This document shows, piece after piece, positions 1 to 7,984 of a stretch of DNA of 13,778 bases (positions within the stretch are counted from its first letter, which is position 1; the number at the start of each line of letters is the position of its first letter). The notes beneath the pieces are model-generated. The model was not told the origin of the DNA, did not search any database, and saw only the letters and a program-made list of their open reading frames with translations. The DNA is from Lachnospiraceae bacterium UBA1258 (GTDB taxonomy: Bacteria > Bacillota > Clostridia > Lachnospirales > Lachnospiraceae), in NCBI GenBank assembly GCA_002308235.1, contig DBVS01000087.1, forward strand, positions 1,348 through 15,125. Direction: 5' to 3'. Made by a program: the position numbers and the translations under genes.

Positions 1-77
1 TATTTGTATTTTTCAAGCATCTTCTGCGCAAGAACGGTTTTCCCTGCGTGGGATGCCCCGGTAATAATAATCACCAT
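1..77 (-). CDS. P-loop ATP-binding protein, N-terminal fragment (runs off the left edge)
   Basis: Only the first 25 codons are in the window. The peptide starts MVIIITGASHAGKTVLAQKM and carries a Walker A phosphate-binding loop, GASHAGKT (G-x4-GKT), directly after a short hydrophobic beta strand. This is the usual layout at the start of small P-loop NTPases and kinases of the AAA/ATP-binding type. The ATG at 75-77 is chosen because a GGAG sequence sits eight bases upstream. It follows the TetR gene on the same strand with a 57-base gap containing a stem-loop, so it may be partly co-transcribed with the regulator. The exact family (ATPase or small-molecule kinase) cannot be decided from 25 residues. 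That it is a nucleotide-binding protein is clear from the motif; its function is unknown. Confidence 0.75.
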   Translation of the reverse strand, partial: MVIIITGASHAGKTVLAQKMLEKYK

Positions 78-103
78 TATTGTTTCTCCAAAATAACCCT
101 ATG

Positions 104-142
104 CAAAATGAACCGCTGACTCCGTCCCCGAGGCTCATTTTG
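104..142 (-). terminator. Stem-loop overlapping the TetR stop codon, possible terminator
   Basis: The arms at 132-142 and 104-114 can form an 11-bp stem (CAAAATGAGCC with GGTTCATTTTG, one G-U pair) around a 17-base loop. The stem contains the TGA stop of the TetR gene. The A-run and U-run lie at the base of the stem, as in many intrinsic terminators, but there is no long unpaired U-tract after it. It probably ends or reduces transcription before the downstream P-loop gene. Confidence 0.5.
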
Positions 143-767
143 TTTTGGTGAGGCTGTAAAAGATTAAGACGTGCTTACGGATTGCTTCTTCGCACTCTTT
201 AGCTCTGCCCGGTTCTCTGTCCCAGATGCCTGTGTACATGATCACGGGCGCATAGAACATCAAAGCAAGGTGCCTGATGTCGCCCCTTTTCATCAATCCC
301 TTTTCCATCAACCCTTCAAACAGCTCGCCGTAATAATCAAGCATGGTCTCAACATAGCGCTTTGAGTACATTTCGGCCAGTTCCTTACTCTGAAACTGAG
401 ACATGGTAAGCATGTGGCGCACCCTGACGGAATATGGGTCGGACAAAGAAAATTTCACGAAGGAAAACACCCTCTCGCAAAGGTCATCTCCCGTGGCAAT
501 TTCGGAAACGCCCGAACCCGCGCCCGCAGTTTTATCTGAGTCCCCTCTCGAAAAATGAGTCGAAAGTTCGGCAAGAAACTCTTTGAACCGCTTTTCAGAC
601 TCTTCAATGATGATATCGAAAATCTGCTGCTTGCTTTCAAAATGCTTATAAAGCGCGGCTTTGGATATTCCTAACGGTTTCGCGATATCACTCATGGAGG
701 TACCCGCATAACCCTTTTCGGAAAACTGTTTGAGTGCTTCTTCAAGAACCAGATCTTTTGTTTTCAT
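135..767 (-). CDS. TetR/AcrR-family transcriptional regulator
   Basis: This 210-residue protein has the size and architecture of TetR-family repressors: an N-terminal DNA-binding domain followed by a helical ligand-binding and dimerisation domain. The helix-turn-helix lies at about residues 24-43 (SMSDIAKPLGISKAALYKHF), followed by ESKQQIF, which is characteristic of the family. The C-terminal part (about 50-210) is divergent, as expected for the effector pocket, so the ligand cannot be inferred. The ATG at 765-767 is preceded by GGGAGG at good spacing. A strong promoter sits just upstream and contains repeated CGCGT/GTAAC elements, which suggests autorepression. Its neighbour on the same strand is a P-loop ATPase gene. 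No efflux pump or other classical TetR target is visible in the window. The family call is secure; the regulated function is unknown. Confidence 0.93.
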   Translation of the reverse strand: MKTKDLVLEEALKQFSEKGYAGTSMSDIAKPLGISKAALYKHFESKQQIFDIIIEESEKRFKEFLAELSTHFSRGDSDKTAGAGSGVSEIATGDDLCERVFSFVKFSLSDPYSVRVRHMLTMSQFQSKELAEMYSKRYVETMLDYYGELFEGLMEKGLMKRGDIRHLALMFYAPVIMYTGIWDREPGRAKECEEAIRKHVLIFYSLTKTK

Positions 768-791
768 AGGCCTACCTCCCTTTATATCTTA

Positions 792-820
792 ATTATAGTT
801 ACCACGCGGTTACGCGTCAA
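792..820 (-). promoter_or_regulatory. Promoter of the TetR gene with probable autoregulatory operator
   Basis: Read on the minus strand, TTGACG (815-820) and TATAAT (792-797) are separated by exactly 17 bases, a near-consensus sigma-A promoter. The spacer and -35 overlap contain a repeated unit: CGCGTAAC followed by CGCGTGGTAAC, that is, two GTAAC half-elements 11 bases apart. Repeats placed between -35 and -10 are a typical location for a repressor site. That the TetR protein binds here is inference. Confidence 0.75.
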
Positions 821-847
821 CAAAACAAGCTTCCTCAAATTCAGACA

Positions 848-878
848 TAAAAAAAGAGATGTGTATAAACACATCCCT
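848..878 (-). terminator. Rho-independent terminator of the sugar-uptake/GH20 operon
   Basis: On the minus strand a 10-bp stem (AGGGATGTGT with ACACATCTCT, one G-U pair) closes a four-base loop (TTAT). It is followed directly by a run of seven T residues. It lies 13 bases after the stop codon of the AraC relic and about 110 bases after the GH20 stop. It is a textbook intrinsic terminator for transcripts coming from the right. Confidence 0.88.
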
Positions 879-890
879 TAGCGCATTTGT

Positions 891-986
891 TTACCTGTTT
901 ATCTTTCTCCACTCCGACGGAGTGAACCCAAAGCATTTTTTGTATGCCGCCGTGAATTTGCTGGCGTTGGCTGTATATGAAACCGG
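891..986 (-). pseudogene. C-terminal relic of an AraC-family regulator
   Basis: Between the GH20 stop codon and the operon terminator, one minus-strand frame reads PVSYTANASKFTAAYKKCFG and continues FTPSEWRKINR, then stops at TAA (891-893). This is the recognisable end of an AraC/XylS DNA-binding domain: the SKFTxAYKKxFG segment of the second helix-turn-helix and the conserved TPSEWR tail. No start codon or upstream part of the gene exists: in-frame stop codons occur just inside the 3' end of the GH20 gene. So only about 30 residues of a gene of some 250-300 codons remain. It differs from the C-terminus of the response regulator encoded upstream, so it is not a recent copy of that gene. I read it as a deletion or insertion scar. 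It is unlikely to be translated. Confidence 0.75.
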
Positions 987-988
987 GA

Positions 989-2845
989 TCAGAAATCAAT
1001 CCTTGAAGGAGAAACCGCTCTTCCCCACCTGTTAAAGATGGTGTTGAAAGGATCCGCAACACTCGCATAACCGAAGGGAAGCCTTGCTTCTTCAAGTTCA
1101 TCGATGCGTTCGATCCTGCCTTCGGCATATTCGGACAGAACTTCCGCCGCATCCTTTAATCTTCTCTCAACGCCTCCCAACCGAAGGGCCTGGATCTCAA
1201 AGCCGAAGGCCTTGTTTTCTTTCATCCACTGAAGCTTAAAGGCCTCATAGAAGCGACATAATCTCTTAAGGATCTCGGGGATCTCTTTCTTTGCGATATC
1301 GGAAAGTTTTGCTTTATCGTTTGCATCGTAAGCTTTTTTAATACGTATGCTTAAATCCGCCTTAAGTTCCAGGACAAAGCAAAGTTGACTAAGCGAGTCA
1401 AAGATGTATCCGAATTCGGGACTCTTGGCGATCTTTGAAAGCCTGTCGCCCGCTTCCTTAAAATGCTTTCCGAGGTCTTCCGTAACAAAGCTGTCGAAGG
1501 TACCCATAAGAGGATCGTTATAGAGTAAGAACTTGCTCATGTTGTTTCTGGTGAAATCCTCTCCAACGTGAGGGTTGACTTTATCGGTCAACATATATTC
1601 TTCGAAGGAAACTCCCGTAAGTACGCGGAAATCCTCTTCTCTGAAATCTTCACCGTAAGCATATGCCGCATCGGAATAAAGCACGGGAAGCACCGCAAAG
1701 GCAGAACACTCCGCGCCGTCATCACCCCAGCAGGTCTCGGTACACTGCGTAACGCCGTTTTCTTTGCAGGAATCTATGGCAAGCTTGCCGGCGTCGATGG
1801 AAAACTTATTGAAAGGAGCAAAACCCGACCACTTCCAGGCGCCCCCTGCGAAGGAAACTCTGTCCGTAAGCCTCTTGTGGAGTTTAAGCATGTTGGAATA
1901 GCGTACTTTTTCCGTAGCGTAGTAATCCCAGTAGCAGATGGTTACATTCTTGGGGATCTCCACGTTGGAAAGATCTATGTCGTCATCCACACGGTATACG
2001 CCGCCTGAAGCAAGTCTGAAGAACATGTCGCTCCACATTTCCGCTTCAAAGCCGTATTTGTCGCAGATCTCAAGCACCCGCTTAAGATGCTTTTCCATGA
2101 GCTTGTGCCTGTCGCACTCGCCGTGAAGGTTTCTGTATTTTCCCAGACCCACCATTCCGGCCTCATCCATTCCGATATTTACCTTACGTGTTTTAAAGTT
2201 CTTTGCAAGGCTCGCCATTATATTGTCGATAAGCTGATAGGTACGCTCATCATCGATAAGAAGGATATCGTTGGTATCGATAATGGGCGAATAGTCCTTG
2301 TATCTTACGATCTGGTTTAAATGGGCAAGAGTCTGTACGAAGGGACGAAGCTCCACTCCGAAGATCTCTCCGTAGGAAACCAGTTCTTTTATTTCTGCGC
2401 CCGTGTATCTTCCGCGCATATATCCGAAGTAAGGCTCGTTCTCAACCTCGAAGGTGTCCTCCGTATAAAGCCCCACAAAGGTATACCCCATGAACGCGCA
2501 GTATTTTATGAGTTTCTTTGCGCCTGCCACGCTCAGCACACCGTTTCTGGAACAGTCCGCCATGATTCCGAAATCGGTGAAGCAATTCTTGGCGGATACT
2601 CCCTTAAGTTCGGAAACATCTGCCGCGCCGGCGACTCGAAGAAGTGCTCTGCAAAGATCGGGAAGTGTTGCGTAATTTATCTTAACGCTGTTTTCTCCCT
2701 CAGTCTCCAGTCTGTATCCTTCCGAAAGATTGCCGGCAGATTCTACCGTGCATTCACCCTTTCCCTTTTCGGCTCTTCCGATAATGTCCGAGGCTTCGGA
2801 AAGTATCTTTCCGAGCTTTTCATCCCCAATAGTCCTGATCTTCAT
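989..2845 (-). CDS. Family GH20 beta-N-acetylhexosaminidase (GcnA/GH20C-like), cytoplasmic
   Basis: This 618-residue enzyme should release terminal GlcNAc or GalNAc from the non-reducing end of beta-linked glycans by substrate-assisted catalysis. The central barrel carries the GH20 signature GMDEAGMVGLGKY (about residues 225-237). Asp227 and Glu228 form the catalytic pair: Asp positions the N-acetyl group and Glu is the acid/base. Aromatic residues around CYWDYY (304-309), GAWKWSGF (335-342) and CWGDDGAE (372-379) fit the substrate pocket. The length, the MDEAGMVGLGKY wording and the helical C-terminal region (about 410-618) resemble the streptococcal GcnA/GH20C group. There is no signal peptide or membrane segment, so it should act in the cytoplasm on imported sugar. 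The ATG at 2843-2845 follows AAAGGG at proper spacing. It is the last intact gene of the operon, 44 bases after the response regulator. GlcNAc versus GalNAc preference cannot be told from sequence. Confidence 0.9.
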   Translation of the reverse strand: MKIRTIGDEKLGKILSEASDIIGRAEKGKGECTVESAGNLSEGYRLETEGENSVKINYATLPDLCRALLRVAGAADVSELKGVSAKNCFTDFGIMADCSRNGVLSVAGAKKLIKYCAFMGYTFVGLYTEDTFEVENEPYFGYMRGRYTGAEIKELVSYGEIFGVELRPFVQTLAHLNQIVRYKDYSPIIDTNDILLIDDERTYQLIDNIMASLAKNFKTRKVNIGMDEAGMVGLGKYRNLHGECDRHKLMEKHLKRVLEICDKYGFEAEMWSDMFFRLASGGVYRVDDDIDLSNVEIPKNVTICYWDYYATEKVRYSNMLKLHKRLTDRVSFAGGAWKWSGFAPFNKFSIDAGKLAIDSCKENGVTQCTETCWGDDGAECSAFAVLPVLYSDAAYAYGEDFREEDFRVLTGVSFEEYMLTDKVNPHVGEDFTRNNMSKFLLYNDPLMGTFDSFVTEDLGKHFKEAGDRLSKIAKSPEFGYIFDSLSQLCFVLELKADLSIRIKKAYDANDKAKLSDIAKKEIPEILKRLCRFYEAFKLQWMKENKAFGFEIQALRLGGVERRLKDAAEVLSEYAEGRIERIDELEEARLPFGYASVADPFNTIFNRWGRAVSPSRIDF

Positions 2846-2889
2846 TCTTTTTCCCTTTCTTTAGAAAATCCTTTTAGATTTGTATGCGA

Positions 2890-4392
2890 TTACTGATTCA
2901 TTTTCTCACTATATTCTTTCGGTGTCATCCCCGTTTCTTCTTTAAATACTCTCATAAAGTATTTATCGTTGGCAAAGCCCGTCTTTTCCGCCACATCCTT
3001 AACTTTGGTGTTGCGATCGGCAAGCAGCCTCTTGGCGGTTGACAGCCTGAATTCCTTTACGAAAGCCACGAAATTGGTCCCCAGTTCCTTACTGAAAAGC
3101 CGCGACAGATACACGGAAGATACCCCCACCGCCTCGGATACGTCCGTAAGGGAAATGTCCCTCGTAAAGTTCTTTCTGATATAGCTGATGGCTTCCAGGA
3201 TCACCGCATTGTCCGTATTGGCGGTTATGGACTCTCCCGCGGAAAGCACATCCAGGATCTTATCGAAATAATCAAGAAGGTGTTCCTTGGTCTTGCTGAT
3301 TGTCATCAGATGAAGAAGCCTGTTAACAAAACCCCGCTCCTCTTCGTCCTTTATGAAGGACTCATGTATAAGCTCGTTGGTAAGTTCCAGGATGCAGCGC
3401 TTTATATCGCCTTCTCTCGCATCCGAAAACACCACATTGTCGATAAAGGCCTTAATCTCTTTTCCGTCCTTTGAAAGCCGTCCCGTTTTAAAGGCGTCTG
3501 CTACGGATCTCATCAGTTTCTTGGTATCCGGAAGCTCCTTATAGGGCTTTTCGTACAAAGAACCGATTATGGTCCCCGACTCGTAATTAAAGCCTAAAGA
3601 GCACATTTTCTTTAAGGTGACCACTCGGTCTCTTAAGCCTGCTGCCCCGGTAAAGGAGCTCCTTGCTGCCACGCAGTCATATTTGTCAAAAAGCTTCGGG
3701 AAAAGTTTCCGCGTCATCAGCTTGTCAAAATAGTCGTAAGCGCTGACATTTACAAACAAAAGCAGTATGGAGTCGCCCAGATTGATGGAATATACCGTTT
3801 CAAAGACCTCGGTGTCCGTCCAGTTTTTCACGATCTCGGAAGCCGCCATGATCTGCGGGGAATCCACTTCCCCAAACTCTAAAAGATATGCAAGGAACCT
3901 GGTATTTTCCCTGATGGACTGTTCTGCGTTCTTAAGGTCGTTAAGGATTGCCTCCGTATCCGCTTCCCCCACCGTAAGAAGGCTCCATAAAAGCTGCGGA
4001 ACCGAAGCTCTCACCACCTCTTCGTGGTGCATTTTGCGGTCGATATCGGAAAGAACGCTGGTAAGATGATTCATGTCGATGGGTTTAAGGATATAGTCAC
4101 TTACCCCCAGGGATATCCCTTCCTTTGCGTACTCAAAGTCCGCAAACCCCGTAAGGATCAGGGAATATACCCCGATACCCTTCTCTGCGGTTTTACGGAG
4201 CATCTCAAGTCCCGTCATCTCAGGCATCTTGATGTCTGTAAGGACCACATCCGGCTTAAGTTCCGTGATCATCCTTAAGCCTTCTGCGCCGTCGCAGGCT
4301 TCACCGACTATCTCGTAATCGGTGTTGGATACAAGATATTTCCTGATACCCTCTCTTATGCTTATTTCATCCTCAACGATCAGTATTCTCAC
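2890..4392 (-). CDS. YesN-type response regulator with AraC DNA-binding domain
   Basis: This 500-residue regulator is the partner of the adjacent sensor kinase. It has a receiver domain at residues 1-120 with the acidic pocket (ILIVEDE), the phosphorylatable Asp53 in VVLTDIKMP, Thr81 and Lys103 (LKPID). A long middle region of low conservation spans about 120-395. An AraC-type double helix-turn-helix follows at about 398-500 (ISLTDVSEAVGVSSVYLSRL, then FMRVFKEETGMTPKEYSEK). No ATG is available: the frame offers TTG at 4396-4398 or GTG at 4390-4392. I chose GTG because GAGGG lies eight bases upstream of it and only two from TTG. The gene then overlaps the end of the kinase gene by 20 bases, implying translational coupling. 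Proteins of this type usually activate the sugar transporter genes beside them, so the SBP promoter of this operon is the likely target. Confidence 0.92.
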   Translation of the reverse strand: MRILIVEDEISIREGIRKYLVSNTDYEIVGEACDGAEGLRMITELKPDVVLTDIKMPEMTGLEMLRKTAEKGIGVYSLILTGFADFEYAKEGISLGVSDYILKPIDMNHLTSVLSDIDRKMHHEEVVRASVPQLLWSLLTVGEADTEAILNDLKNAEQSIRENTRFLAYLLEFGEVDSPQIMAASEIVKNWTDTEVFETVYSINLGDSILLLFVNVSAYDYFDKLMTRKLFPKLFDKYDCVAARSSFTGAAGLRDRVVTLKKMCSLGFNYESGTIIGSLYEKPYKELPDTKKLMRSVADAFKTGRLSKDGKEIKAFIDNVVFSDAREGDIKRCILELTNELIHESFIKDEEERGFVNRLLHLMTISKTKEHLLDYFDKILDVLSAGESITANTDNAVILEAISYIRKNFTRDISLTDVSEAVGVSSVYLSRLFSKELGTNFVAFVKEFRLSTAKRLLADRNTKVKDVAEKTGFANDKYFMRVFKEETGMTPKEYSEKMNQ

Positions 4393-6142
4393 CGGCAATA
4401 CCCTCTATGTCTATGTTAAAAACTGTTCCGTTTTCGTCGGAACTTGCAACGACCTTACACTTGTCACCGTAATACATCTTAAGTCTGGCAAGCACGTTCC
4501 TTATGCCTATATTTCCCCGGTTGTCTTCATAACCGGTAAATTCGTTGATCTCTTTTAAGAGTTCCGGAGTAATACCGATTCCGTTATCGCTGACCCTTAT
4601 CTGTATGTCGTTTCCGTCCCTTGTGATGTGAACTTCGATCTGGTTGTCTTCCGTCCTTCCCACAAAAGCATGAACGATAGAGTTTTCTATAAGGGGCTGT
4701 AAGATAAGCTTATGAAGGTAAACCCCCATGGCATCCGGATCCACATCCAAAAGACAACTGAAGGAATACTTAAATCTTCTCTGCTGTAAATGAATGTATT
4801 TACGAAGATAATCCACTTCGCTGCTGATGGGGACCGTGGCATTTGAGTCATTGATACTGTACCGCAGGATGTCCGCCAGGTCGGTTATCATGCTGCTTAC
4901 ATCCTCGGCTCCCGAGTCAAGTGCCACGAAATTGATGGCATCCAGAGTATTATAAAGAAAGTGCGGATTGATCTGAGCTTCCAGCGCCCTGATCTCTGCG
5001 ACTCTCGTTCTTTCTCCCGCTTCGACAAAGGAATCAAGGATTTTGTTAAAGTTACTGTTTATGATACCGAATTCATCGGGACTTATTTCATGGAAACGTA
5101 CACTCATGTCTCCTTCCGCGGCCTTTTTGACCACGTCCTTTGTAAGAGATATGGTCTTTCCGAAGGTATTCGCTATTCCGAGACCGATGGCAAGAGCAAC
5201 GGCCACGGCACCCAAAACTATAAGTATCGATATAATGCGGACGATTTCTGTCTGTTTGAAAACGACCCTGATGGGGATAAGCGCGGTCAGATAATCATCT
5301 GTTGCCTCCACGGCGGAGTATATAAGAATATAATGTTTGCCTGCGATTTTAACGAAACGGTGACCGTTCGGTGCCTCGTTCTCACGGATATAAGAAAGCA
5401 GATCCGTATCCGTGATCCTGATGACTTCCGCGTCTTTGGCAGTACTTATCTCACCGCCGTCTGCCGAGATATACGAAAGAGATGTGGTTACCGGGAGGTT
5501 ACTTTCCAAAAGAGTCTTGGAAATAAAGGATTCGGAGATGTCCGTCAAAAGAATGCCTACCTTTGCGCGGTAGGCAATGATGTTTCGTATGAAATAATAT
5601 CCGCAGGATTCTTCGGGGAACTCCAGGGCCTCGTAAAGAACGGGATGCTCGCTTCCCCATTCTCCGTAGGCGGAAACCCCGTTAAAGTGCTTTGCTTCGT
5701 CGGTTTCGAAGTATTGCTCCGCCAGAGTCTGGGAAATGGAAGCATGCTTTCCGGTGCCCATTACCGTAAAGCCGTCGTTGTCCTTACAAAGAACGGTAAC
5801 CCTGCAGATACCGTCACGACTGATTATAAGGGACTGAATGCGTGAATACAGCTTGTTTTTGAATCTTCGTATGGCGACCTCATCCGTCATGTCCCCGAAA
5901 GCATAGTCTCTCAGATCCTCATCCACCGCTATATCGAGAGTCAGACGTCTTATGTCTGCATTATAGCTCGAAAAATATCTGGATATGACGTTTAAGTTTG
6001 CTTCCGTGGTCTTTTCGTAGTTTTCCACGATAATCTTTTCCGCCATACGATAAGTGATGGCCCCCATTACGATAATAAGGACCACCATGATAATTGCAAA
6101 CAGATTTATTCTTTTACTGATTCCCCAATGAAATCGTTTCAT
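4373..6142 (-). CDS. YesM-type sensor histidine kinase
   Basis: This membrane sensor of about 589 residues belongs to the His_kinase (LytS/YesM-like) family. It has a first membrane helix at about 11-32, an extracellular sensing region at about 33-298, a second helix at about 300-323, a HAMP linker at about 325-375, the phosphoacceptor motif ALEAQINPHFLYNTLDAINF with His394, and a catalytic ATPase domain with the N box LILQPLIENS, G1 box DNGIG (519-523) and GNIGIRNV. The extracellular part may sense the sugar directly or through the binding protein. The ATG at 6140-6142 is preferred over an in-frame TTG six bases upstream because AAGGG is six bases before it. It begins two bases after the permease stop, so the kinase is co-translated with the transporter genes, and it overlaps the response regulator downstream. 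Confidence 0.93.
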   Translation of the reverse strand: MKRFHWGISKRINLFAIIMVVLIIVMGAITYRMAEKIIVENYEKTTEANLNVISRYFSSYNADIRRLTLDIAVDEDLRDYAFGDMTDEVAIRRFKNKLYSRIQSLIISRDGICRVTVLCKDNDGFTVMGTGKHASISQTLAEQYFETDEAKHFNGVSAYGEWGSEHPVLYEALEFPEESCGYYFIRNIIAYRAKVGILLTDISESFISKTLLESNLPVTTSLSYISADGGEISTAKDAEVIRITDTDLLSYIRENEAPNGHRFVKIAGKHYILIYSAVEATDDYLTALIPIRVVFKQTEIVRIISILIVLGAVAVALAIGLGIANTFGKTISLTKDVVKKAAEGDMSVRFHEISPDEFGIINSNFNKILDSFVEAGERTRVAEIRALEAQINPHFLYNTLDAINFVALDSGAEDVSSMITDLADILRYSINDSNATVPISSEVDYLRKYIHLQQRRFKYSFSCLLDVDPDAMGVYLHKLILQPLIENSIVHAFVGRTEDNQIEVHITRDGNDIQIRVSDNGIGITPELLKEINEFTGYEDNRGNIGIRNVLARLKMYYGDKCKVVASSDENGTVFNIDIEGIAGENTDR

Positions 6143-6144
6143 AA

Positions 6145-7041
6145 TCAACCCTTAACGGCTCCGATCATTATACCCTTTACAAAATGTCTCTGAAGGAAAG
6201 GATAAACCACCATAATGGGAAGTACGGTGAGCATGGTGATCGTCATCTTGACACCCCATGGAGTTATCAGGGCCTCTTCATTGTTAATTAGGTCTTCGTG
6301 CCCCGATTCCAAAAGGTTTGCCAGCTGCTGAGCTTCGTTAAGATAACGATACAATAGGAATTGCATGGTAGTCAAACTCTTTTTTGCGAAGGTATAGATC
6401 TTGTTGTCAAACCATGAGTTCCAGTGTCCCACGGCTGCATAAATGCCGATGGTCGCGGAAATCGGCTTTGCCAACGGGAATATTACGTGTATAAAGGACT
6501 GAACCGGACCCGCGCCGTCAAGGTAAGCGGATTCTTCCAGTGATGAGGGTATCGATTCGATGTAGGTCTTGCAAAGGATAATGTTATATGCGGACAGGAC
6601 ACTCGGGAGAATGTAGACCCAGAAGTTGTTCAACAGTCCGTAAGCCTTGATGACCAGGAACGAAGGGATCATACCGCCGGAAATATACATGGTTATCACA
6701 AAGAACCTGTAGATGAATTTTCTCGCGGGAAGCTTGTTCTTTGTGAAAACATATCCCATCCAGGTGTTGCAGATAACCGACAGGACGGTGCCTATGACGG
6801 TCCTTGCGGTAGAGATCACTACCGAATTGAAAAAGCCCTTAAGAGCAAGCACCCTCTGTATGTTTTTAAGGCTAAATCCGTGGGGATAATAAATAACTAT
6901 CGTGTGTGACACGGCCTCGGGTTCGCTTATGGAATAGCAGAATACATACCAAAGAGGAAACAGGCACATTATAACGAACACCGAAAAGAACGTGTAGTTG
7001 AATATATTAAATACCAATCTCGAAATTTTAATTTTTCTCAT
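6145..7041 (-). CDS. Carbohydrate ABC transporter permease, LplC/YtcP-like (CUT1)
   Basis: This inner-membrane permease of about 298 residues is the second of two channel subunits of a CUT1-type sugar importer. It has about six membrane segments, starting with FSVFVIMCLFPLWYVFCYSI near residues 19-38. The cytoplasmic EAA loop is seen as EESAYLDGAG at about 169-178, followed by PLAKP; this loop docks the ATPase. The C-terminus QRHFVKGIMIGAVKG is typical of LplC/YtcP proteins. The frame is open to an ATG at 7083, but that would overlap the preceding permease by about 40 bases and add an atypical hydrophilic leader. I therefore chose the ATG at 7039-7041, one base after the preceding stop, in a TAATATG coupling arrangement. 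Its Shine-Dalgarno sequence (GAGG) is rather far away, so translation probably depends on the upstream gene. Confidence 0.9.
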   Translation of the reverse strand: MRKIKISRLVFNIFNYTFFSVFVIMCLFPLWYVFCYSISEPEAVSHTIVIYYPHGFSLKNIQRVLALKGFFNSVVISTARTVIGTVLSVICNTWMGYVFTKNKLPARKFIYRFFVITMYISGGMIPSFLVIKAYGLLNNFWVYILPSVLSAYNIILCKTYIESIPSSLEESAYLDGAGPVQSFIHVIFPLAKPISATIGIYAAVGHWNSWFDNKIYTFAKKSLTTMQFLLYRYLNEAQQLANLLESGHEDLINNEEALITPWGVKMTITMLTVLPIMVVYPFLQRHFVKGIMIGAVKG

Positions 7042-7042
7042 A

Positions 7043-7957
7043 TTACAGCACCGAATTTCCTCTAACCTTTTTAGCCAGCGCATTTACACTGAATACCATG
7101 ATGATACTGATAATGGACTTAAGGATTCCCACGGCGGTTGCGTAGGAATAATCCCCTAACTGCAGACCCATTCTGTAAATGTACAGGTCCAATACCTCCA
7201 GCCTTTCGGCTACTATGGGGTTCTTAAATGCAAGATAGTGCTCGTATCCGGTATTGATGAATCTTCCGATACCGATAATCATGAGCGTTATCAACGTAGG
7301 CATAAGCATCGGAATGGTAATGTGCATGGTCTTTGCCACTCTGCCCGCTCCGTCGATGGCCGCCGCTTCGTACAACTCCTGATCGATGCCCGCCATGGCG
7401 GCTATATAGATGATGGCGCTCCATCCTATACCCTTCCATTGGGCCACGATGGTCTGGAATACATAAACCGCGTCAAGATTCGTCAGGAGGTTGGTCCTCT
7501 TTTCAAGTCCAAGAGCTATCATGGTCTCGTTGAAAAGACCTTCGCTTGAGAAAATGGCGTATGCAAGGGAATAAACGATGACCCAGCCTATGAAGTGAGG
7601 AATCGTGGTCACTATCTGGGCGGTCTTTCGGAACCACTTGTTTGTCATTTCACCGAAAAGAATGGCAATGATCATGGGAAGCGGATACAGAATGTAATTC
7701 AAAGCGGAAAAGACAAGTGTGTTTTTAAGGCTTCCAAGGATGTCCCTGTCGGTGAATATATTCTTAAAATACTTGAGTCCCACGAATTTATCCGGGGTAA
7801 GACCTCTGCCGACTCTGTAATCGAAAAACGAAATGACCCATCCGAACAAAGGAACATAGTGGAACATGGCAAAATAGACTATAAAAGGTGCCGTCAAAAG
7901 CAACAGCTTCCACTGGTATTTGCTTATCTTCTTTCGGGTCTTGATCTTTGCTGACAT
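7043..7957 (-). CDS. Carbohydrate ABC transporter permease, LplB-like (CUT1)
   Basis: This 304-residue permease is the first channel subunit of the sugar importer. A charged start (MSAKIKTRKK) leads into the first membrane helix (about 17-45, including TAPFIVYFAMFHYVPLFGW), characteristic of LplB-type proteins. Further helices follow, with the EAA loop YEAAAIDGAGRVAKTMHITI (196-215) and IPMLMPT, which contacts the ATPase. The ATG at 7955-7957 has GGAG seven bases upstream. It lies 75 bases downstream of the binding-protein gene, with a strong hairpin in the gap, and one base before the second permease. No ATP-binding subunit gene is present in the operon. LplB/LplC-type transporters commonly use a shared MsmX/MsmK-type ATPase encoded elsewhere, and that is the expectation here. 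Confidence 0.93.
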   Translation of the reverse strand: MSAKIKTRKKISKYQWKLLLLTAPFIVYFAMFHYVPLFGWVISFFDYRVGRGLTPDKFVGLKYFKNIFTDRDILGSLKNTLVFSALNYILYPLPMIIAILFGEMTNKWFRKTAQIVTTIPHFIGWVIVYSLAYAIFSSEGLFNETMIALGLEKRTNLLTNLDAVYVFQTIVAQWKGIGWSAIIYIAAMAGIDQELYEAAAIDGAGRVAKTMHITIPMLMPTLITLMIIGIGRFINTGYEHYLAFKNPIVAERLEVLDLYIYRMGLQLGDYSYATAVGILKSIISIIMVFSVNALAKKVRGNSVL

Positions 7958-7984
7958 AACTGTTCTCCGCCTTACTTTATCACA

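Noticed and set aside
841..1152. Minus-strand frame of about 103 codons overlapping the end of GH20 and running through the terminator
   Set aside because: It reads a different frame from both the GH20 gene and the AraC relic, and it ends inside the terminator T-run. The AraC relic frame explains the sequence better.
2321..2896. Plus-strand open frame of about 191 codons
   Set aside because: It is antisense to the 5' part of the GH20 gene, has no motif and resembles no family.
4961..5845. Long plus-strand open frame (about 294 codons)
   Set aside because: It lies entirely antisense to the sensor kinase gene, whose domains are clear. The translated product has no recognisable motif and no ribosome site; it is a by-product of the kinase codon usage.
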